A stretch of DNA of 64,000 nt from Phycisphaerae bacterium (GCA_030429705.1 JAUIES010000001.1:1116001-1180000), one strand, 5' to 3'; shown: positions 1-9,536, counted from the first letter of the stretch. Numbers and translations are program-made. Notes: generated by a model not told the origin, from the sequence alone.

Positions 1-2
1 CG

Positions 3-1505
3 CTGGGCGCACCGATCGACCCAGAGGTTGCCAGCGAACTGTTCGGTCGCGCTGCACAGTCGCTGGTCGCTGACAAACGCATTGGTGAAGCGCACGCCCT
101 TGTGCAGAGCCACTTGCGCACTTTCCCTGATCTCGTTCCAACGGTCAGTGGCACTGTGCTGGCACTTGACGACTTGTTGGGCTCATTCAACACGCAGACT
201 TCGACACACCGCCGCGCTCGACTCGGGCTCTCGGTTGCGACCAATGATCGTCCGACACTTGAGCAAGGCCGGGTCCTTGTTGCAGCCATGAACGGCGCTC
301 GCCCCGCACCCTCGCACAAAGCCCTTTTGGCTTCCCCCTCCGGGCGGCTCATTCGTCTCCTCGCTTTTGATCGTGAGGGCAACCTCGGCGAACAATGGGT
401 CCGTGATGCACCTTTCGAACCCATTTTGCTGGAAATGACAGATGATGAAGCGCTCGTCGCCTGGCTCGACCCGCAGGGCATGCGATTTGAAAGCATCGAT
501 CTTGCCGATGGCGAAACACGATGGACCGCTCAGCCGCTGATCCCTGCTGATGTGCGCAATGGCGTCAACCGCGGTTCGTTCCTCACAGGTTTTGTTACCC
601 CCCTCGAAGGTCGTGTCCTTTCTGACCAACTTCTCGTTGCGGGCGACGATCGGCTGCTCGCGATCACCGAGCGCACTGGCAGAATCGTAACACTCGATCG
701 AACCAGCGGGCAGGTTCTGTGGAACGGCCAGACCAACATCCAACGCGTGTTCGACATTGCTCTCGGCTCGGGCATGCTCATCGTTGGCGGGACGGCACCC
801 GATGCTGCTGATAACTGGAAGACAGCACTGATCACCCTGGATGCCCGCACCGGGGAGGTCGCGAGCCGACTGGACGACGCACCTGGTGCTGTACGCTGGC
901 TTCGAATCGGTGACAGCCGCCATCTCATCGCCGGTCTCGATCGCGGACTGGTGTGTCTTGACCTCAACGAGAGCCAGGTGCGATGGATGCTCTCGGAAGA
1001 CCCGGCACTCTCTTCGGTTGATGCATGGGTGTTCGACGATCAACTGCTTGTCCTCGATCAAAACCGATCGTTGTGGCGTGTTGATATCCCGTCCGGCCGG
1101 CTGATCAGACCCGAAATGGAATCGCGCGGTCGACTCACCGATCGAACAGGTATTCAGGCAGAACTGGTCCACGGCAACATGGTGTTTACAAGCGGATCTG
1201 GCATGTTGATCTATGACACCCACGGCGAACTTGTCGGCATCGATGTTTTTGACACCGTCGGCATGTTGGTGCCCAGTGAAGCCGGTCAGTCGATCACAGC
1301 CGTGGTCGATTCCTCACCGATTCAAAGCCCGGATGGACTGAGCAGTTACCTCTTGTACTTGATCGCGAATGAATCCGGTCGGCTCATCGCGTCTTACCCG
1401 ATTCGGGCGCATGCAACCCCCGAAGTTGTGCGCTTGCTCGATGGCAAAATCCTGATCTCGGCGGGCGAAGCGACACTCATCGTCAACGCAAACCCTGAAC
1501 AGTAA
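3..1505 (+). CDS. PQQ-like beta-propeller repeat protein, 5' end outside window
   Basis: The frame is open from the first bases, so the gene starts upstream; the GTG at 102 is only an internal candidate. The visible N-terminal part is helical and could be the end of a TPR-like region. From about residue 60 on, the protein shows repeated blade signatures of the kind TLD-x-SG-x-VLW, TLDARTGEVAS and VCLDLNESQVRW, typical of PQQ-like (BamB/quinoprotein-type) beta-propellers. Such domains act as interaction scaffolds or, in true quinoproteins, bind PQQ; no specific function can be assigned. The solute-binding lipoprotein gene follows 20 bases downstream in the same direction. Confidence 0.75.
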   Translation: MGAPIDPEVASELFGRAAQSLVADKRIGEAHALVQSHLRTFPDLVPTVSGTVLALDDLLGSFNTQTSTHRRARLGLSVATNDRPTLEQGRVLVAAMNGARPAPSHKALLASPSGRLIRLLAFDREGNLGEQWVRDAPFEPILLEMTDDEALVAWLDPQGMRFESIDLADGETRWTAQPLIPADVRNGVNRGSFLTGFVTPLEGRVLSDQLLVAGDDRLLAITERTGRIVTLDRTSGQVLWNGQTNIQRVFDIALGSGMLIVGGTAPDAADNWKTALITLDARTGEVASRLDDAPGAVRWLRIGDSRHLIAGLDRGLVCLDLNESQVRWMLSEDPALSSVDAWVFDDQLLVLDQNRSLWRVDIPSGRLIRPEMESRGRLTDRTGIQAELVHGNMVFTSGSGMLIYDTHGELVGIDVFDTVGMLVPSEAGQSITAVVDSSPIQSPDGLSSYLLYLIANESGRLIASYPIRAHATPEVVRLLDGKILISAGEATLIVNANPEQ

Positions 1506-1525
1506 AAGTTGGTTGGAGTCGATTC

Positions 1526-2578
1526 ATGCGTGCCTTGATCTTCAGTCTCGGGATTGTTCTCTTGACGCTCGGTTTTGTTCTCGGCTGCCAACGAACACCC
1601 GGCACAACACCAAGTGCAGGTGAGGTGGTTCTCTATTGCAGTGTCGATGATGTGCTTGCCCGGCAAGTGGTCGAGGTCTTTGAAAAGGAAACCAACATCA
1701 AAGTACGGTTCGTCGGCGATAACGAAGCCAACAAAACCACCGGCCTCGTACAGCGGCTGATGATGGAAAAATCGAACCCGACGGCTGACATTTGGTGGTC
1801 GAGCGAGCCCTTCGGGACGATTCAACTTGCTCGCGAGGGCATCCTCGAACCATATGTATCGAACGCAACTGAAAACTCTATAGAGGGGGGTTGGCCTGAG
1901 GAACTTCGGCGCGCGTCCTGGTATGGATTCGCGCAGCGCTGCCGCGTGATTGCTTACGCGCCCGGTCGCGTGCAGACCCCGCCGCGCAGCCTCGTCGAAC
2001 TCGTTGACCCCAAGTGGAACAATCGAATCGGTATGGCCCGCCCGGCATTCGGCACGACACGCGGGCACATGGGCGTGCTTCTCGAAACCTGGGGTCCTGA
2101 GCAGTTCGCCCGTTGGCTCGAATCACTTCAGGCAAACGGACTACGGCTGTACGATGGCAACGCCTCGGTCGTCCGAGCGATCCGTCTCGGCGAGATCGAT
2201 GTCGGACTTACTGACACCGATGATGTCTGGGCCGGTCAACGCAACGGGTGGAACATCGAGCCGATCTTCGAACAACGCGGCATCGAACACAACACCTTCG
2301 TCTCGACTGGCACTGTGCTGCTGCCAAACACCGTTGCCCTTGTGCGCCGTGGGCCAAGCCCCGATAACGCGAGGCGACTGTTCGATTTCCTCCTTTCAGC
2401 CCGCGTCGAGACGCTGATGGCGGAAAGCGAGTCACGAAACATACCTGCTCGCCCTGCCCTGCAAGAGCGGTATGCCGAACTGATGGTGGGGGATACAGCG
2501 GTCTTCGATCTGGAGGCTGTCGCGATCGCCATCGATGAGGCCATGGCGATCTGTGACCGGGTCTTCGAACGGCCTTAG
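1526..2578 (+). CDS. ABC transporter substrate-binding lipoprotein, FbpA-like (iron or other anion/metal)
   Basis: A 350-residue extracellular solute-binding protein. It starts with a lipoprotein signal peptide (hydrophobic run ending in VLGC, the lipid-attached Cys near residue 21), followed by the family-1 binding-protein pattern VVLYCSVDD, VFEKET-x-I-x-V and ADIWWSSEPF. The best resemblance is to the iron(III)-binding FbpA/IdiA group, but the substrate is inferred from family only. A GGAG ribosome site sits before the ATG. No permease or ATPase gene is adjacent; a matching two-domain permease lies at 49316-51058, far away in this window. Confidence 0.82.
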   Translation: MRALIFSLGIVLLTLGFVLGCQRTPGTTPSAGEVVLYCSVDDVLARQVVEVFEKETNIKVRFVGDNEANKTTGLVQRLMMEKSNPTADIWWSSEPFGTIQLAREGILEPYVSNATENSIEGGWPEELRRASWYGFAQRCRVIAYAPGRVQTPPRSLVELVDPKWNNRIGMARPAFGTTRGHMGVLLETWGPEQFARWLESLQANGLRLYDGNASVVRAIRLGEIDVGLTDTDDVWAGQRNGWNIEPIFEQRGIEHNTFVSTGTVLLPNTVALVRRGPSPDNARRLFDFLLSARVETLMAESESRNIPARPALQERYAELMVGDTAVFDLEAVAIAIDEAMAICDRVFERP

Positions 2579-2601
2579 GCACAAGCCCCTATCATGCCGG
2601 C

Positions 2602-3849
2602 ATGAGTACGCTGACCAAAACTGATCTGATCGAACTCCTTCAATCAACCATCGGCAACGAACTGCCAGAATTGGTTGCTATTCGACGCGATCTTCATGCT
2701 CACCCCGAGTTGATGTTTGAAGAATCGCGCACCGCTTCGGTTGTTGCTCGTGAACTCGCGCGACTCGGTATCGAACACAAGACCGGGCTCTCCCACGGGA
2801 CTGGTGTTCTTGCTCATCTACCAGCCACCACCGGCGAAAATCAAGCATCTTCAATCGGGCTTCGAGCCGACATGGACGCATTGCCGATCGTCGAAACCAC
2901 CGGTGTGCCTCACGCATCGACCACGCCGGGCGTCATGCATGCGTGCGGGCACGACGGGCACACAACGATCCTGCTCGGAGCGGCTCGTGTCCTGGCAGCC
3001 ATGCCCGAGCGCCCGAACCCAGTCACCTTCGTCTTTCAACCGGCGGAAGAGGGCGGCGCTGGCGGCGAGAAAATGTGCCTCGACGGGTGTCTTGAAGGAA
3101 GCGAAGGGCGTGGGTTCGGACCGCCAGTCGGCCGAATGTATGGGCTTCATGGTTGGCCGCAACTACCCGCCGGCGTTATTGCGTCGCGCCCCGGTCCGCT
3201 CCTCGCAGCCACCGACGAAATCAGGATCTCGGTCACCGGCGTGCAGTGCCACGGCGCCTACCCCCACCTGGGCGCCGATCCGATTGTCGCGTCGGCTGCC
3301 ATCGTGACCGCCCTACAGACCATCGCGTCACGCAATGTCGGTCCCCTCGAATCCGTCGTGGTTTCGATCGGAGCCCTGCACGCAGGAACCACCGCGAACA
3401 ATGTCATTCCGCAAACAGCAGACATGATCGGCACCGTCCGAACCCTTACGCCTGAAACGCGGGCCCTCGCGAAGAATCGCGTCTTTGAGATCGTCGAACA
3501 TGTCGCCCGGGCGCATGGCTGCACAGGCGAGGTCGATTGGGAAGAGGGGTACCCCGTCACTGCCAATGACCCGGCGCTCACCGAACATGTGCTCACGGTG
3601 GCAAGAAACGCCTTCGGTGACACGCGCGTTCAGGTTGTAGACCAACCCGGCATGGGGGGTGAGGACTTTTCGTACTACGGCCAACATGTCCCCGCGTGTT
3701 TCTATCTGCTCGGCCTGTGCCCGGAGGGGTCTGACCCTGCGTCTGTGCCTCAACTCCATCAGCCAAACTTCGACTTCAATGACGAGGTCATGCCCACCGC
3801 GATCGAAATGATGTGCCGACTCGCACTCCACACAGACGACTCGGCTTGA
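2602..3849 (+). CDS. M20 family amidohydrolase (hippurate hydrolase / N-acyl-amino-acid deacylase type)
   Basis: A 415-residue zinc-dependent amidohydrolase of the M20D group. Visible motifs are RRDLHAHPEL near the N-terminus, GLRADMDALPI, the metal-binding MHACGHDGHT, the acidic QPAEEGG and the C-terminal GMGGEDFSYY, in the usual order and spacing. The central dimerisation domain is present (VSIGALHAGTTANNVIP). Family members release amino acids from N-acyl conjugates in the cytoplasm; the exact substrate is not readable. It starts 23 bases after the solute-binding protein without a clear ribosome site, and co-transcription is possible. Confidence 0.9.
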   Translation: MSTLTKTDLIELLQSTIGNELPELVAIRRDLHAHPELMFEESRTASVVARELARLGIEHKTGLSHGTGVLAHLPATTGENQASSIGLRADMDALPIVETTGVPHASTTPGVMHACGHDGHTTILLGAARVLAAMPERPNPVTFVFQPAEEGGAGGEKMCLDGCLEGSEGRGFGPPVGRMYGLHGWPQLPAGVIASRPGPLLAATDEIRISVTGVQCHGAYPHLGADPIVASAAIVTALQTIASRNVGPLESVVVSIGALHAGTTANNVIPQTADMIGTVRTLTPETRALAKNRVFEIVEHVARAHGCTGEVDWEEGYPVTANDPALTEHVLTVARNAFGDTRVQVVDQPGMGGEDFSYYGQHVPACFYLLGLCPEGSDPASVPQLHQPNFDFNDEVMPTAIEMMCRLALHTDDSA

Positions 3850-3931
3850 CGACCGAGCCGAATTCGACGATGCTTCGCATGGTTGCTCCACAGCATGGAG
3901 CGATTTGAAAACCATGAGAAGGAGCATGTCG

Positions 3932-4531
3932 ATGCGAGCAATCGTGGGTGCAGTCGCGGGCGCAATCGTGGTGTTTGTATGGAGTGCTGTGTTCTGGATG
4001 CTCTTGTCGAATCCCTTCGGCGGGCTCAAATCACTTGAGCCTGAACAAGAACAGGCAGTCGTCTCGACACTCCGCGATTTCATGCCAGAATCAGGCATGT
4101 ACTACTTCCCCGGCATGCCGACCCACGGCAAAGACCTCCCGGATGCAGAAGCAAAAACGCTCAATGATGACTGGATGGCTCGGCACGAAGCCGGGCCGAT
4201 CGGCATGATTCAGTACATCGACCAGGGCAAACCCGTGATGGAGCCCATTCTCTTTATGCGCGGTTTCGCGATCAACCTCGTCTCCACCATTCTCGTTTCG
4301 GTACTCATTGTGCTCACCGGCGCACGTGGCGGGAGATATGCGCAGCGACTGGCTGTGGTCGTTCTTTTTGGTGTTGCTGCCACAATGACCACACACATCA
4401 TCGACTGGAACTGGATGTACACGCCGACCGAGTTCACAGCGATGCTCGCCTTTGACACGATCGTCGGTTGGACACTTGCCGGTCTCGTCATGGCTGCGAT
4501 CATCACATCGCCAAAGCAAAAGAGTGCATGA
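3932..4531 (+). CDS. Hypothetical four-helix membrane protein
   Basis: A 199-residue protein with predicted membrane segments near residues 4-25, 110-129, 137-155 and 172-192 and a soluble segment of about 80 residues between the first two. The start is set at 3932 because AGAAGGAG at 3917-3924 gives a 7-base spacing; upstream TTG and ATG codons in frame lack this. I do not recognise the family. Its stop overlaps the start of the next gene (ATGA), so the two are probably translated together. Confidence 0.7.
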   Translation: MRAIVGAVAGAIVVFVWSAVFWMLLSNPFGGLKSLEPEQEQAVVSTLRDFMPESGMYYFPGMPTHGKDLPDAEAKTLNDDWMARHEAGPIGMIQYIDQGKPVMEPILFMRGFAINLVSTILVSVLIVLTGARGGRYAQRLAVVVLFGVAATMTTHIIDWNWMYTPTEFTAMLAFDTIVGWTLAGLVMAAIITSPKQKSA

Positions 4532-4827
4532 TGGAGATGGTCGAAGCACGCAACCCGCAAGTAGGCAAATCTTCAACGCGCGTCAATAAAGCGAGTTATC
4601 AGGCATACCGCGAAGCCTTGCTCAAGGTCATTCCGCACTCGAATGAAGGTGTGCTCTTCGGTGATCTTGCCGACCTCGTTTCGCCGCTGTTGCCCGAACA
4701 AATCGCATCATCCACCAAACCAATGTGGTGGGTGACCACGGTCAAACTCGATCTCGAAGCCCGAGGCCTCATCGAGCGTGTGCCAAAGGCTTCGCCCCAG
4801 CGACTCCGGAGAACGCGCGTAAAGTAA
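4528..4827 (+). CDS. DUF6958-like small protein
   Basis: About 99 residues, beginning at the ATG that overlaps the upstream stop as ATGA. The C-terminal half contains WWVTTVKLDLEARGLIERVP and PQRLRR, which I associate with the DUF6958 family, a small domain with a winged-helix-like pattern. The N-terminal part (V-x-K-x-SY-x-AYREALLKVIP) fits the same family. Function is unknown. It sits between a membrane protein and uvrC, only a few bases before the uvrC GTG start, so it may be in one operon with both. Confidence 0.6.
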   Translation: MMEMVEARNPQVGKSSTRVNKASYQAYREALLKVIPHSNEGVLFGDLADLVSPLLPEQIASSTKPMWWVTTVKLDLEARGLIERVPKASPQRLRRTRVK

Positions 4828-4830
4828 GGC

Positions 4831-6282
4831 GTGCCCGACGACCCAACCCCACATACACCCGGCGATCTTGATGCCGAGGGCTTTCTGCCCGCCGATGCGC
4901 CGCCGCCTTGGGGCACGGAGTCATACGACGAGCGCCTCACTCGGCTGAACCGCACGGCCCGCGACCTGCCGCCCGTACCAGGTGTCTACCTGATGAAAGA
5001 CCACAAGGGCATCGTGATCTATGTCGGAAAGGCGAGCAAACTACCCGATCGTGTGTCGAGTTACTTCATCCCCTCCGCCGATCTGGGGCCGCACAAGTCG
5101 AACATGCTGAGCGAAGTGCATTCCTTCGACTACCTGACCTGTGAAAGTGGGTGGGAGGCGCTCCTCGTTGAAAACAGACTGATCAAAGACATCCAACCCG
5201 CGTACAACGCAAGCCTGAAGGACAGCAAGACTTTTCCATATCTCGTCGTCACCATGCGCGAGGATTACCCGCGCGTGTTCATAACACGAAATCCTTCGGG
5301 CATTGATAACAAAACCGGCGAGGTCGCCGCCGAATATAAGGGGGCCAAGATCTTCGGCCCGTTCACCAGCCCGGGCGCGCTGCGCGAAGCGGTTCATTAC
5401 CTGCAGAAGATCTTCAAGTTCCGGACCTGCTCACTCGATATCGTCGCGGGCGATCCGAAGAACCGGTTCTTTCGACCGTGCCTCCTGCATGCAATCGGGC
5501 AATGCACCGCCCCCTGTAGTGAATCAATCTCGGTTGATAAATATCGCCATGACATCGACACCTTTGTGCGCTTTCTTGGGTCCAAGCGCAGCGTCATGCT
5601 TCGCGAGATGCGGGCCGACATGGAACGCGCCGCAGAAGCACTGGACTTCGAACAGGCCGCGGTGTTGCGCGATCAGATCAAAGCCATCGAGAAACTCGAC
5701 GAACGCGCCCACACCCGCGACCAGTGGCAGCCCGAAGCCGAGATCGGGTATATCGACCCCGAAAAAGGCACGCGGAGCCTCCAGAAAACACTTGGGCTCG
5801 AATCACCCATCCGGTGCATCGAAGGGATTGACATCGCCCACCTCGCAGGCGGGGAAACCGTGGGTAGCAAAGTGTGTTTCGTAGACGGCCGACCGTTTCG
5901 TGATGAATACCGCCGCTATCGCATCGCCAGCGTCGCGGGCGGCAACGACGACTACGCCAGCATCCGCGAGGTCGTGAGCAGGCGCTATCGCGAGGCCGGA
6001 GCCGGGCACGAACTTTACCCCGATGTCGTCCTGATCGACGGCGGACTCGGGCAGTTGCACGCCGCCCAGGAGGCTTTCGCTTCGCTCGATGTACCCCCCC
6101 CAATGGTTATCAGTTTGGCGAAAAAGGAAGAAATCATCTATGTGCAGGAGCGCAGCGAGCCGATCCGTCTGGGCCGCAACAACCCAGGGCTCCGCCTGTG
6201 CCAACAGGTCCGCGACGAAGCCCACCGCTTCGCGCAGCACTACCACCATGTGCTGAGGCGCAAGAAAACGCTGGGAGAGTAA
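4831..6282 (+). CDS. uvrC: UvrABC system protein C, short form without HhH domain
   Basis: UvrC makes both incisions around a lesion in nucleotide excision repair. The protein has a GIY-YIG nuclease domain (PGVYLMKDHKG and VIYVGKASKL, residues about 50-80), a conserved Cys-containing linker (FRPCLLHAIGQCTAPC), a UVR motif (ALDFEQAAVLRDQI) and the RNase H-like second nuclease (EGIDIAHLAGGETVGS, VLIDGGLGQL, VRDEAHRFA). It ends about 15 residues after DEAHRFA, at 483 residues, where most UvrC proteins continue for another 100 or so with a (HhH)2 DNA-binding domain. Start is GTG at 4831 with TAAGG just upstream. Confidence 0.93.
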   Translation: MPDDPTPHTPGDLDAEGFLPADAPPPWGTESYDERLTRLNRTARDLPPVPGVYLMKDHKGIVIYVGKASKLPDRVSSYFIPSADLGPHKSNMLSEVHSFDYLTCESGWEALLVENRLIKDIQPAYNASLKDSKTFPYLVVTMREDYPRVFITRNPSGIDNKTGEVAAEYKGAKIFGPFTSPGALREAVHYLQKIFKFRTCSLDIVAGDPKNRFFRPCLLHAIGQCTAPCSESISVDKYRHDIDTFVRFLGSKRSVMLREMRADMERAAEALDFEQAAVLRDQIKAIEKLDERAHTRDQWQPEAEIGYIDPEKGTRSLQKTLGLESPIRCIEGIDIAHLAGGETVGSKVCFVDGRPFRDEYRRYRIASVAGGNDDYASIREVVSRRYREAGAGHELYPDVVLIDGGLGQLHAAQEAFASLDVPPPMVISLAKKEEIIYVQERSEPIRLGRNNPGLRLCQQVRDEAHRFAQHYHHVLRRKKTLGE

Positions 6283-7359
6283 ATGCGGCGGGCATTGATC
6301 AAAACGCGCGAGATTCGACAGGCCGCCATCGTCGCGTCGACCGTACTGTTCATCGCAGGCGTGTTCTCCTGCACTCTCCGCATTTCTCGACTCAGTACGA
6401 CGACTCCAGCCGCTGGTGGTAGTGCCTTTCAAGAGGTACTTCTTGAGCACGGCCGCATCGTTCTCGAAACGCAGACATCGCCAGCACTATCAGCCCCTTT
6501 GTCACCTGCGATGAACTGGCAGATCGATTTTGGATTCAACATCTCATACGAAGAGCGGTTGACGAATCTGCCGGTCGCTGGCGGGCTGATCACAACTCAC
6601 AGTCGCGCGATCCCAATCGCCGCGCCTTCGTTTTTGGCTATGGTGGTTCTGATGCTGCTAGTCCTTCCGCTGCGCCGAGTTGTTGAGAACGGCAATTGTC
6701 TTTCCTGTGGGTATAACCTACAAGGGCTTAGTACCAGAACTTGTCCGGAATGTGGTGAGACATCAAGCCAATCAGCTTCACGACCAAGGCGAAGCCTCGT
6801 ACTCACGCCATGTTTAACGACAGGACACACCGCGCACGCCCAAGAACAAGCCGACACTCTCACATTGAGTAACACATGCCGCCTGAAGGCAAGCTTGTGT
6901 TTGGTTGGTGGGTTGTGCTTGCTCGGCGCTGGCGTGTATGCGGCTGTAATTCTGCCGGTCGTTACGGTGTCGTTCTTTCTGCTCGGCAGCACTTGTGTCT
7001 TGTCAGGGCCATTCATACTGCTTGGCATCCGCCTGTTGAATTGGAACCCCAGAATCATCGTTGATCGACGTGATGGCACCGTAACCTACATCGGTCCCTT
7101 CAAGAACCAGACAGCTTGGGCTGTGCCGATCAAAAAGGCTCGCCTGAAAGTTGGTTCTCTGACCTACAGAACCGAGACTGTGTCGGTGCTGGCCATCGTG
7201 CCATGTGCAGCAGATGGAAGCACGGTAAACGATCACCCGTTCATGGTCATGTCAGGCAGACGAGGGAAGGTGAGCCGCGAGGCCAAGAACTGGGCGGAGC
7301 GCCTCGGTGTGACAAGTAACGAAGATCGCAGCGAGTTTTTTCACTCGTGGCTGAAGTAA
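6283..7359 (+). CDS. Membrane protein with planctomycete-type zinc ribbon
   Basis: A 358-residue protein of unknown function. It has predicted membrane helices near residues 12-30, 113-130, 203-226 and 228-250. Between helices two and three lies a zinc ribbon, C139-x2-C142-GYNLQGL...C154-x2-C157-G, the same arrangement as in the smaller protein at 36781. The C-terminal part (about 100 residues) follows the last helix pair and looks like a small soluble domain. It directly follows uvrC with a GGGAG site and zero spacing, but a functional tie to repair is not implied. Confidence 0.65.
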   Translation: MRRALIKTREIRQAAIVASTVLFIAGVFSCTLRISRLSTTTPAAGGSAFQEVLLEHGRIVLETQTSPALSAPLSPAMNWQIDFGFNISYEERLTNLPVAGGLITTHSRAIPIAAPSFLAMVVLMLLVLPLRRVVENGNCLSCGYNLQGLSTRTCPECGETSSQSASRPRRSLVLTPCLTTGHTAHAQEQADTLTLSNTCRLKASLCLVGGLCLLGAGVYAAVILPVVTVSFFLLGSTCVLSGPFILLGIRLLNWNPRIIVDRRDGTVTYIGPFKNQTAWAVPIKKARLKVGSLTYRTETVSVLAIVPCAADGSTVNDHPFMVMSGRRGKVSREAKNWAERLGVTSNEDRSEFFHSWLK

Positions 7360-7363
7360 CTTC

Positions 7364-8368
7364 TCAAAACCACTTCAACCTTCTGAAAAACACCAGCAGC
7401 CCAATCGCCACAACCACCAGCGACCCCGTGACCACCCAGAACGCGTACGGGTTGCTCGCACCAGGCATTCCCCCGACATTGATCCCGAGCAGCCCGGTCA
7501 AGAGACCCAGTGGGAGAAAAACCGCTGCAACCAGCGTCAAGACATACATCCGCTGACCCGCCCGGATTTCCCGCTGCGTGCGAACCTCGTCCTGCGACAC
7601 GGCTGCCCGGTCGCGCACTTCTTCAAGGTCTTCGACGATGCGGGCGGTGCGCTCCGAGGCTTCGGTCAGTTCCGCCCGCGCCCGGGCATCGATCAACGGC
7701 GACGGCGACATCGCGAGCGTGCGAAGCGTGTCGCGCTGAGGCGCGAGATACCGGCGCAGGCGAATCGACTGGCGACGGACTTCTGCAAGGCCGCGCGTAT
7801 CGACACTAGAAATATCTTCAGCCGCCAGCGAATCCTCGACTTCGTCAATGAGTTCACGCAGATTTTCGACAACGGGGCTGAGACGATTGGTGATACCCAA
7901 CGCGATTCCGGTCAGAATCGCGGTTGTCGTGGTCGGCCCTTTGCCAGCTTCAACGCTGAGCCTCAACTCGCGCACGGTTTGAAACCGATGCTGACGAAGT
8001 GTGATGATGCAATCAGCGTCGAGCCACATGCGAATCGCGATCATGTCGTCGGGTTCGGCACCTGGGTTGAGGTTGATCCCACGGAACACCACGAGCAATC
8101 CGTCGTCGATTTCAGTCACGCGCGGTGCGGTGCGGTGAGCAAGCAAGGCTTCGACAGCCATTTCATCCAACTCGGATCCATCATTGAGCCAATCCTGCAC
8201 CTGTTGTTTGGTGCGGTCGAGGTGAATCCAACTCGGGCCGTTTTTATGGGTGTTGATGCCCTCCCAGTCGAGTCGGCGTGCTGGTTGGTCTTCACCGGGT
8301 TCGAGTGCAAACGCAAAGGTCAGTCCATCCGGCGAGTCGGAGATTATGTTGGCTTCGTCGTCGGGCAT
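7364..8368 (-). CDS. zntB: CorA-superfamily metal transporter, ZntB type
   Basis: A 334-residue CorA-superfamily protein. A large soluble N-terminal domain and a long stalk helix lead to two C-terminal membrane helices, the first preceding the signature GINVGGMPG. CorA magnesium channels have GMN at this place, while ZntB zinc transporters have GINVGG-(I/M)-PG, so zinc (proton-coupled) is the more likely substrate. The ATG at 8368 is chosen over an in-frame GTG at 8383; neither has a clear ribosome site. The gene converges on the zinc-ribbon gene, four bases apart. Confidence 0.85.
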   Translation of the reverse strand: MPDDEANIISDSPDGLTFAFALEPGEDQPARRLDWEGINTHKNGPSWIHLDRTKQQVQDWLNDGSELDEMAVEALLAHRTAPRVTEIDDGLLVVFRGINLNPGAEPDDMIAIRMWLDADCIITLRQHRFQTVRELRLSVEAGKGPTTTTAILTGIALGITNRLSPVVENLRELIDEVEDSLAAEDISSVDTRGLAEVRRQSIRLRRYLAPQRDTLRTLAMSPSPLIDARARAELTEASERTARIVEDLEEVRDRAAVSQDEVRTQREIRAGQRMYVLTLVAAVFLPLGLLTGLLGINVGGMPGASNPYAFWVVTGSLVVVAIGLLVFFRRLKWF

Positions 8369-8426
8369 GCGTGCATGGTACACGCCCGCGCCAGGTTCGC
8401 ACCAACTCCAAGCCGTGTGTGCATCG

Positions 8427-8723
8427 TCAACGCTCGTCCGGATGATCCGTGTCTGTGTCAGCCGTTGGTCGTTTGCCCGTCGTGCGGAATCGCTCGCGAA
8501 GCCGGGCGTATTCCTCCGGGCTGCCTTTGAGATCAGGCAAAGCGCCTGCCTTGTGGTCGGCGTGTAACTTTTTGAGAAAGGGCACGCACCAGCCGCATCC
8601 CGTGCCCGCGTCGAGACATTCCGAGATCAGGCTCGCAACCGCAGGGTCTTCACGCGACAAGTAGCCACGCACTTTGCGCAGCGAAACGCGATAGCACAGG
8701 CAGACATGGTCATCAGGTTCCAC
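8427..8723 (-). CDS. BFD-like [2Fe-2S]-binding protein
   Basis: A 98-residue protein whose first 55 residues match the BFD-like ferredoxin fold: C8-L-C10 followed by C43-GW-C46, with the context LISECLDAGTGCGWCVPFL. This four-Cys arrangement (C-x-C ... C-x2-C) binds a [2Fe-2S] cluster in bacterioferritin-associated ferredoxin, which releases iron from bacterioferritin, and in several reductases. The C-terminal 40 residues are charged and probably flexible. The gene lies between zntB and a HAD phosphatase on the same strand; no bacterioferritin gene is visible here. Confidence 0.85.
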   Translation of the reverse strand: MEPDDHVCLCYRVSLRKVRGYLSREDPAVASLISECLDAGTGCGWCVPFLKKLHADHKAGALPDLKGSPEEYARLRERFRTTGKRPTADTDTDHPDER

Positions 8724-8765
8724 GCGTCATCGTACGCCTGGCGCATGGTTGCTTCGGTCGCCTTG

Positions 8766-9536
8766 TTAAACGCCGATGAGTTGATCAAGCATTTCGACCA
8801 CCCCATTTGCCAGTGACGATGGCGAAACCGCATCGGCGTGACCTTTGAGTTGATCATCCGCATTGGCTGGACACCCGAACCACGCGACTTGCTCGCGGAT
8901 CGCCAGATCGCCCATCGTGTCCCCGATGCCCGCGAGTCGGGCCGGGTCGAGTTGGAACTGCTGGATCAACCGACTGATCGCTCGGCCCTTGCTGACATGC
9001 GCCAGATCAACATTGATACAGGTCCAAGTCATCGACACCCGCATCGGCCAACCCTTCGAAGCGATCAACCGCTCGAGCACCGGCACGACCTCAGCTGCGA
9101 GCCACGACACATCGTCATGAAAAACCGTCGCTGACGCCGTCTTGCCCAGCTGCAGAAAACACCCCCTGGGCCCGAGCTCCGCGCGGACCCACGATTCCAG
9201 TTCGCGCACCGCACGCAAGTCGTCATTGGTGATGGTCGGGCTCAAAGACCAGCGGTGGGCTGCGAAGTCGTAGATCCACGCACCGTGTTCGCAGATGGCT
9301 GGGATCGCGCTGCACCCAAGCAGGCGACACACTGCTTCTGCGTATGGCTGAGGGCGACCCGTACAAGGAACGATCACAGGGCGGTCCTCATCTTGCATGG
9401 CGTATCGGTTGTACTCTGCAACATGTTGCAGGGCAATGAGATCGGATGACTCTTGCCCTTCAGGCATCAGGCACCCGTCCACATCACAGAACACCGCATC
9501 AAACCGCCTTGTGTGTTCTCGTGTTTGGCCTTGCAT
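8766..9536 (-). CDS. HAD-family hydrolase
   Basis: A 256-residue haloacid-dehalogenase phosphatase. Motif I is FCDVDGCLMP near residue 16, motif II is VPCTGRP, and motifs III/IV are a basic region and GIGDTMGDLAI with the metal-binding acidic pair. The cap insertion between motifs II and III resembles the Cof/sugar-phosphatase type. The substrate cannot be told from sequence. It is the first gene of the minus-strand run, diverging from the lipoprotein at 9629. Confidence 0.82.
   Translation of the reverse strand: MQGQTREHTRRFDAVFCDVDGCLMPEGQESSDLIALQHVAEYNRYAMQDEDRPVIVPCTGRPQPYAEAVCRLLGCSAIPAICEHGAWIYDFAAHRWSLSPTITNDDLRAVRELESWVRAELGPRGCFLQLGKTASATVFHDDVSWLAAEVVPVLERLIASKGWPMRVSMTWTCINVDLAHVSKGRAISRLIQQFQLDPARLAGIGDTMGDLAIREQVAWFGCPANADDQLKGHADAVSPSSLANGVVEMLDQLIGV

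Noticed and set aside
183-1223. A 346-codon open frame on the minus strand.
   Set aside because: Antisense to the beta-propeller gene, rich in Cys, Arg and His without motif order; a shadow frame.
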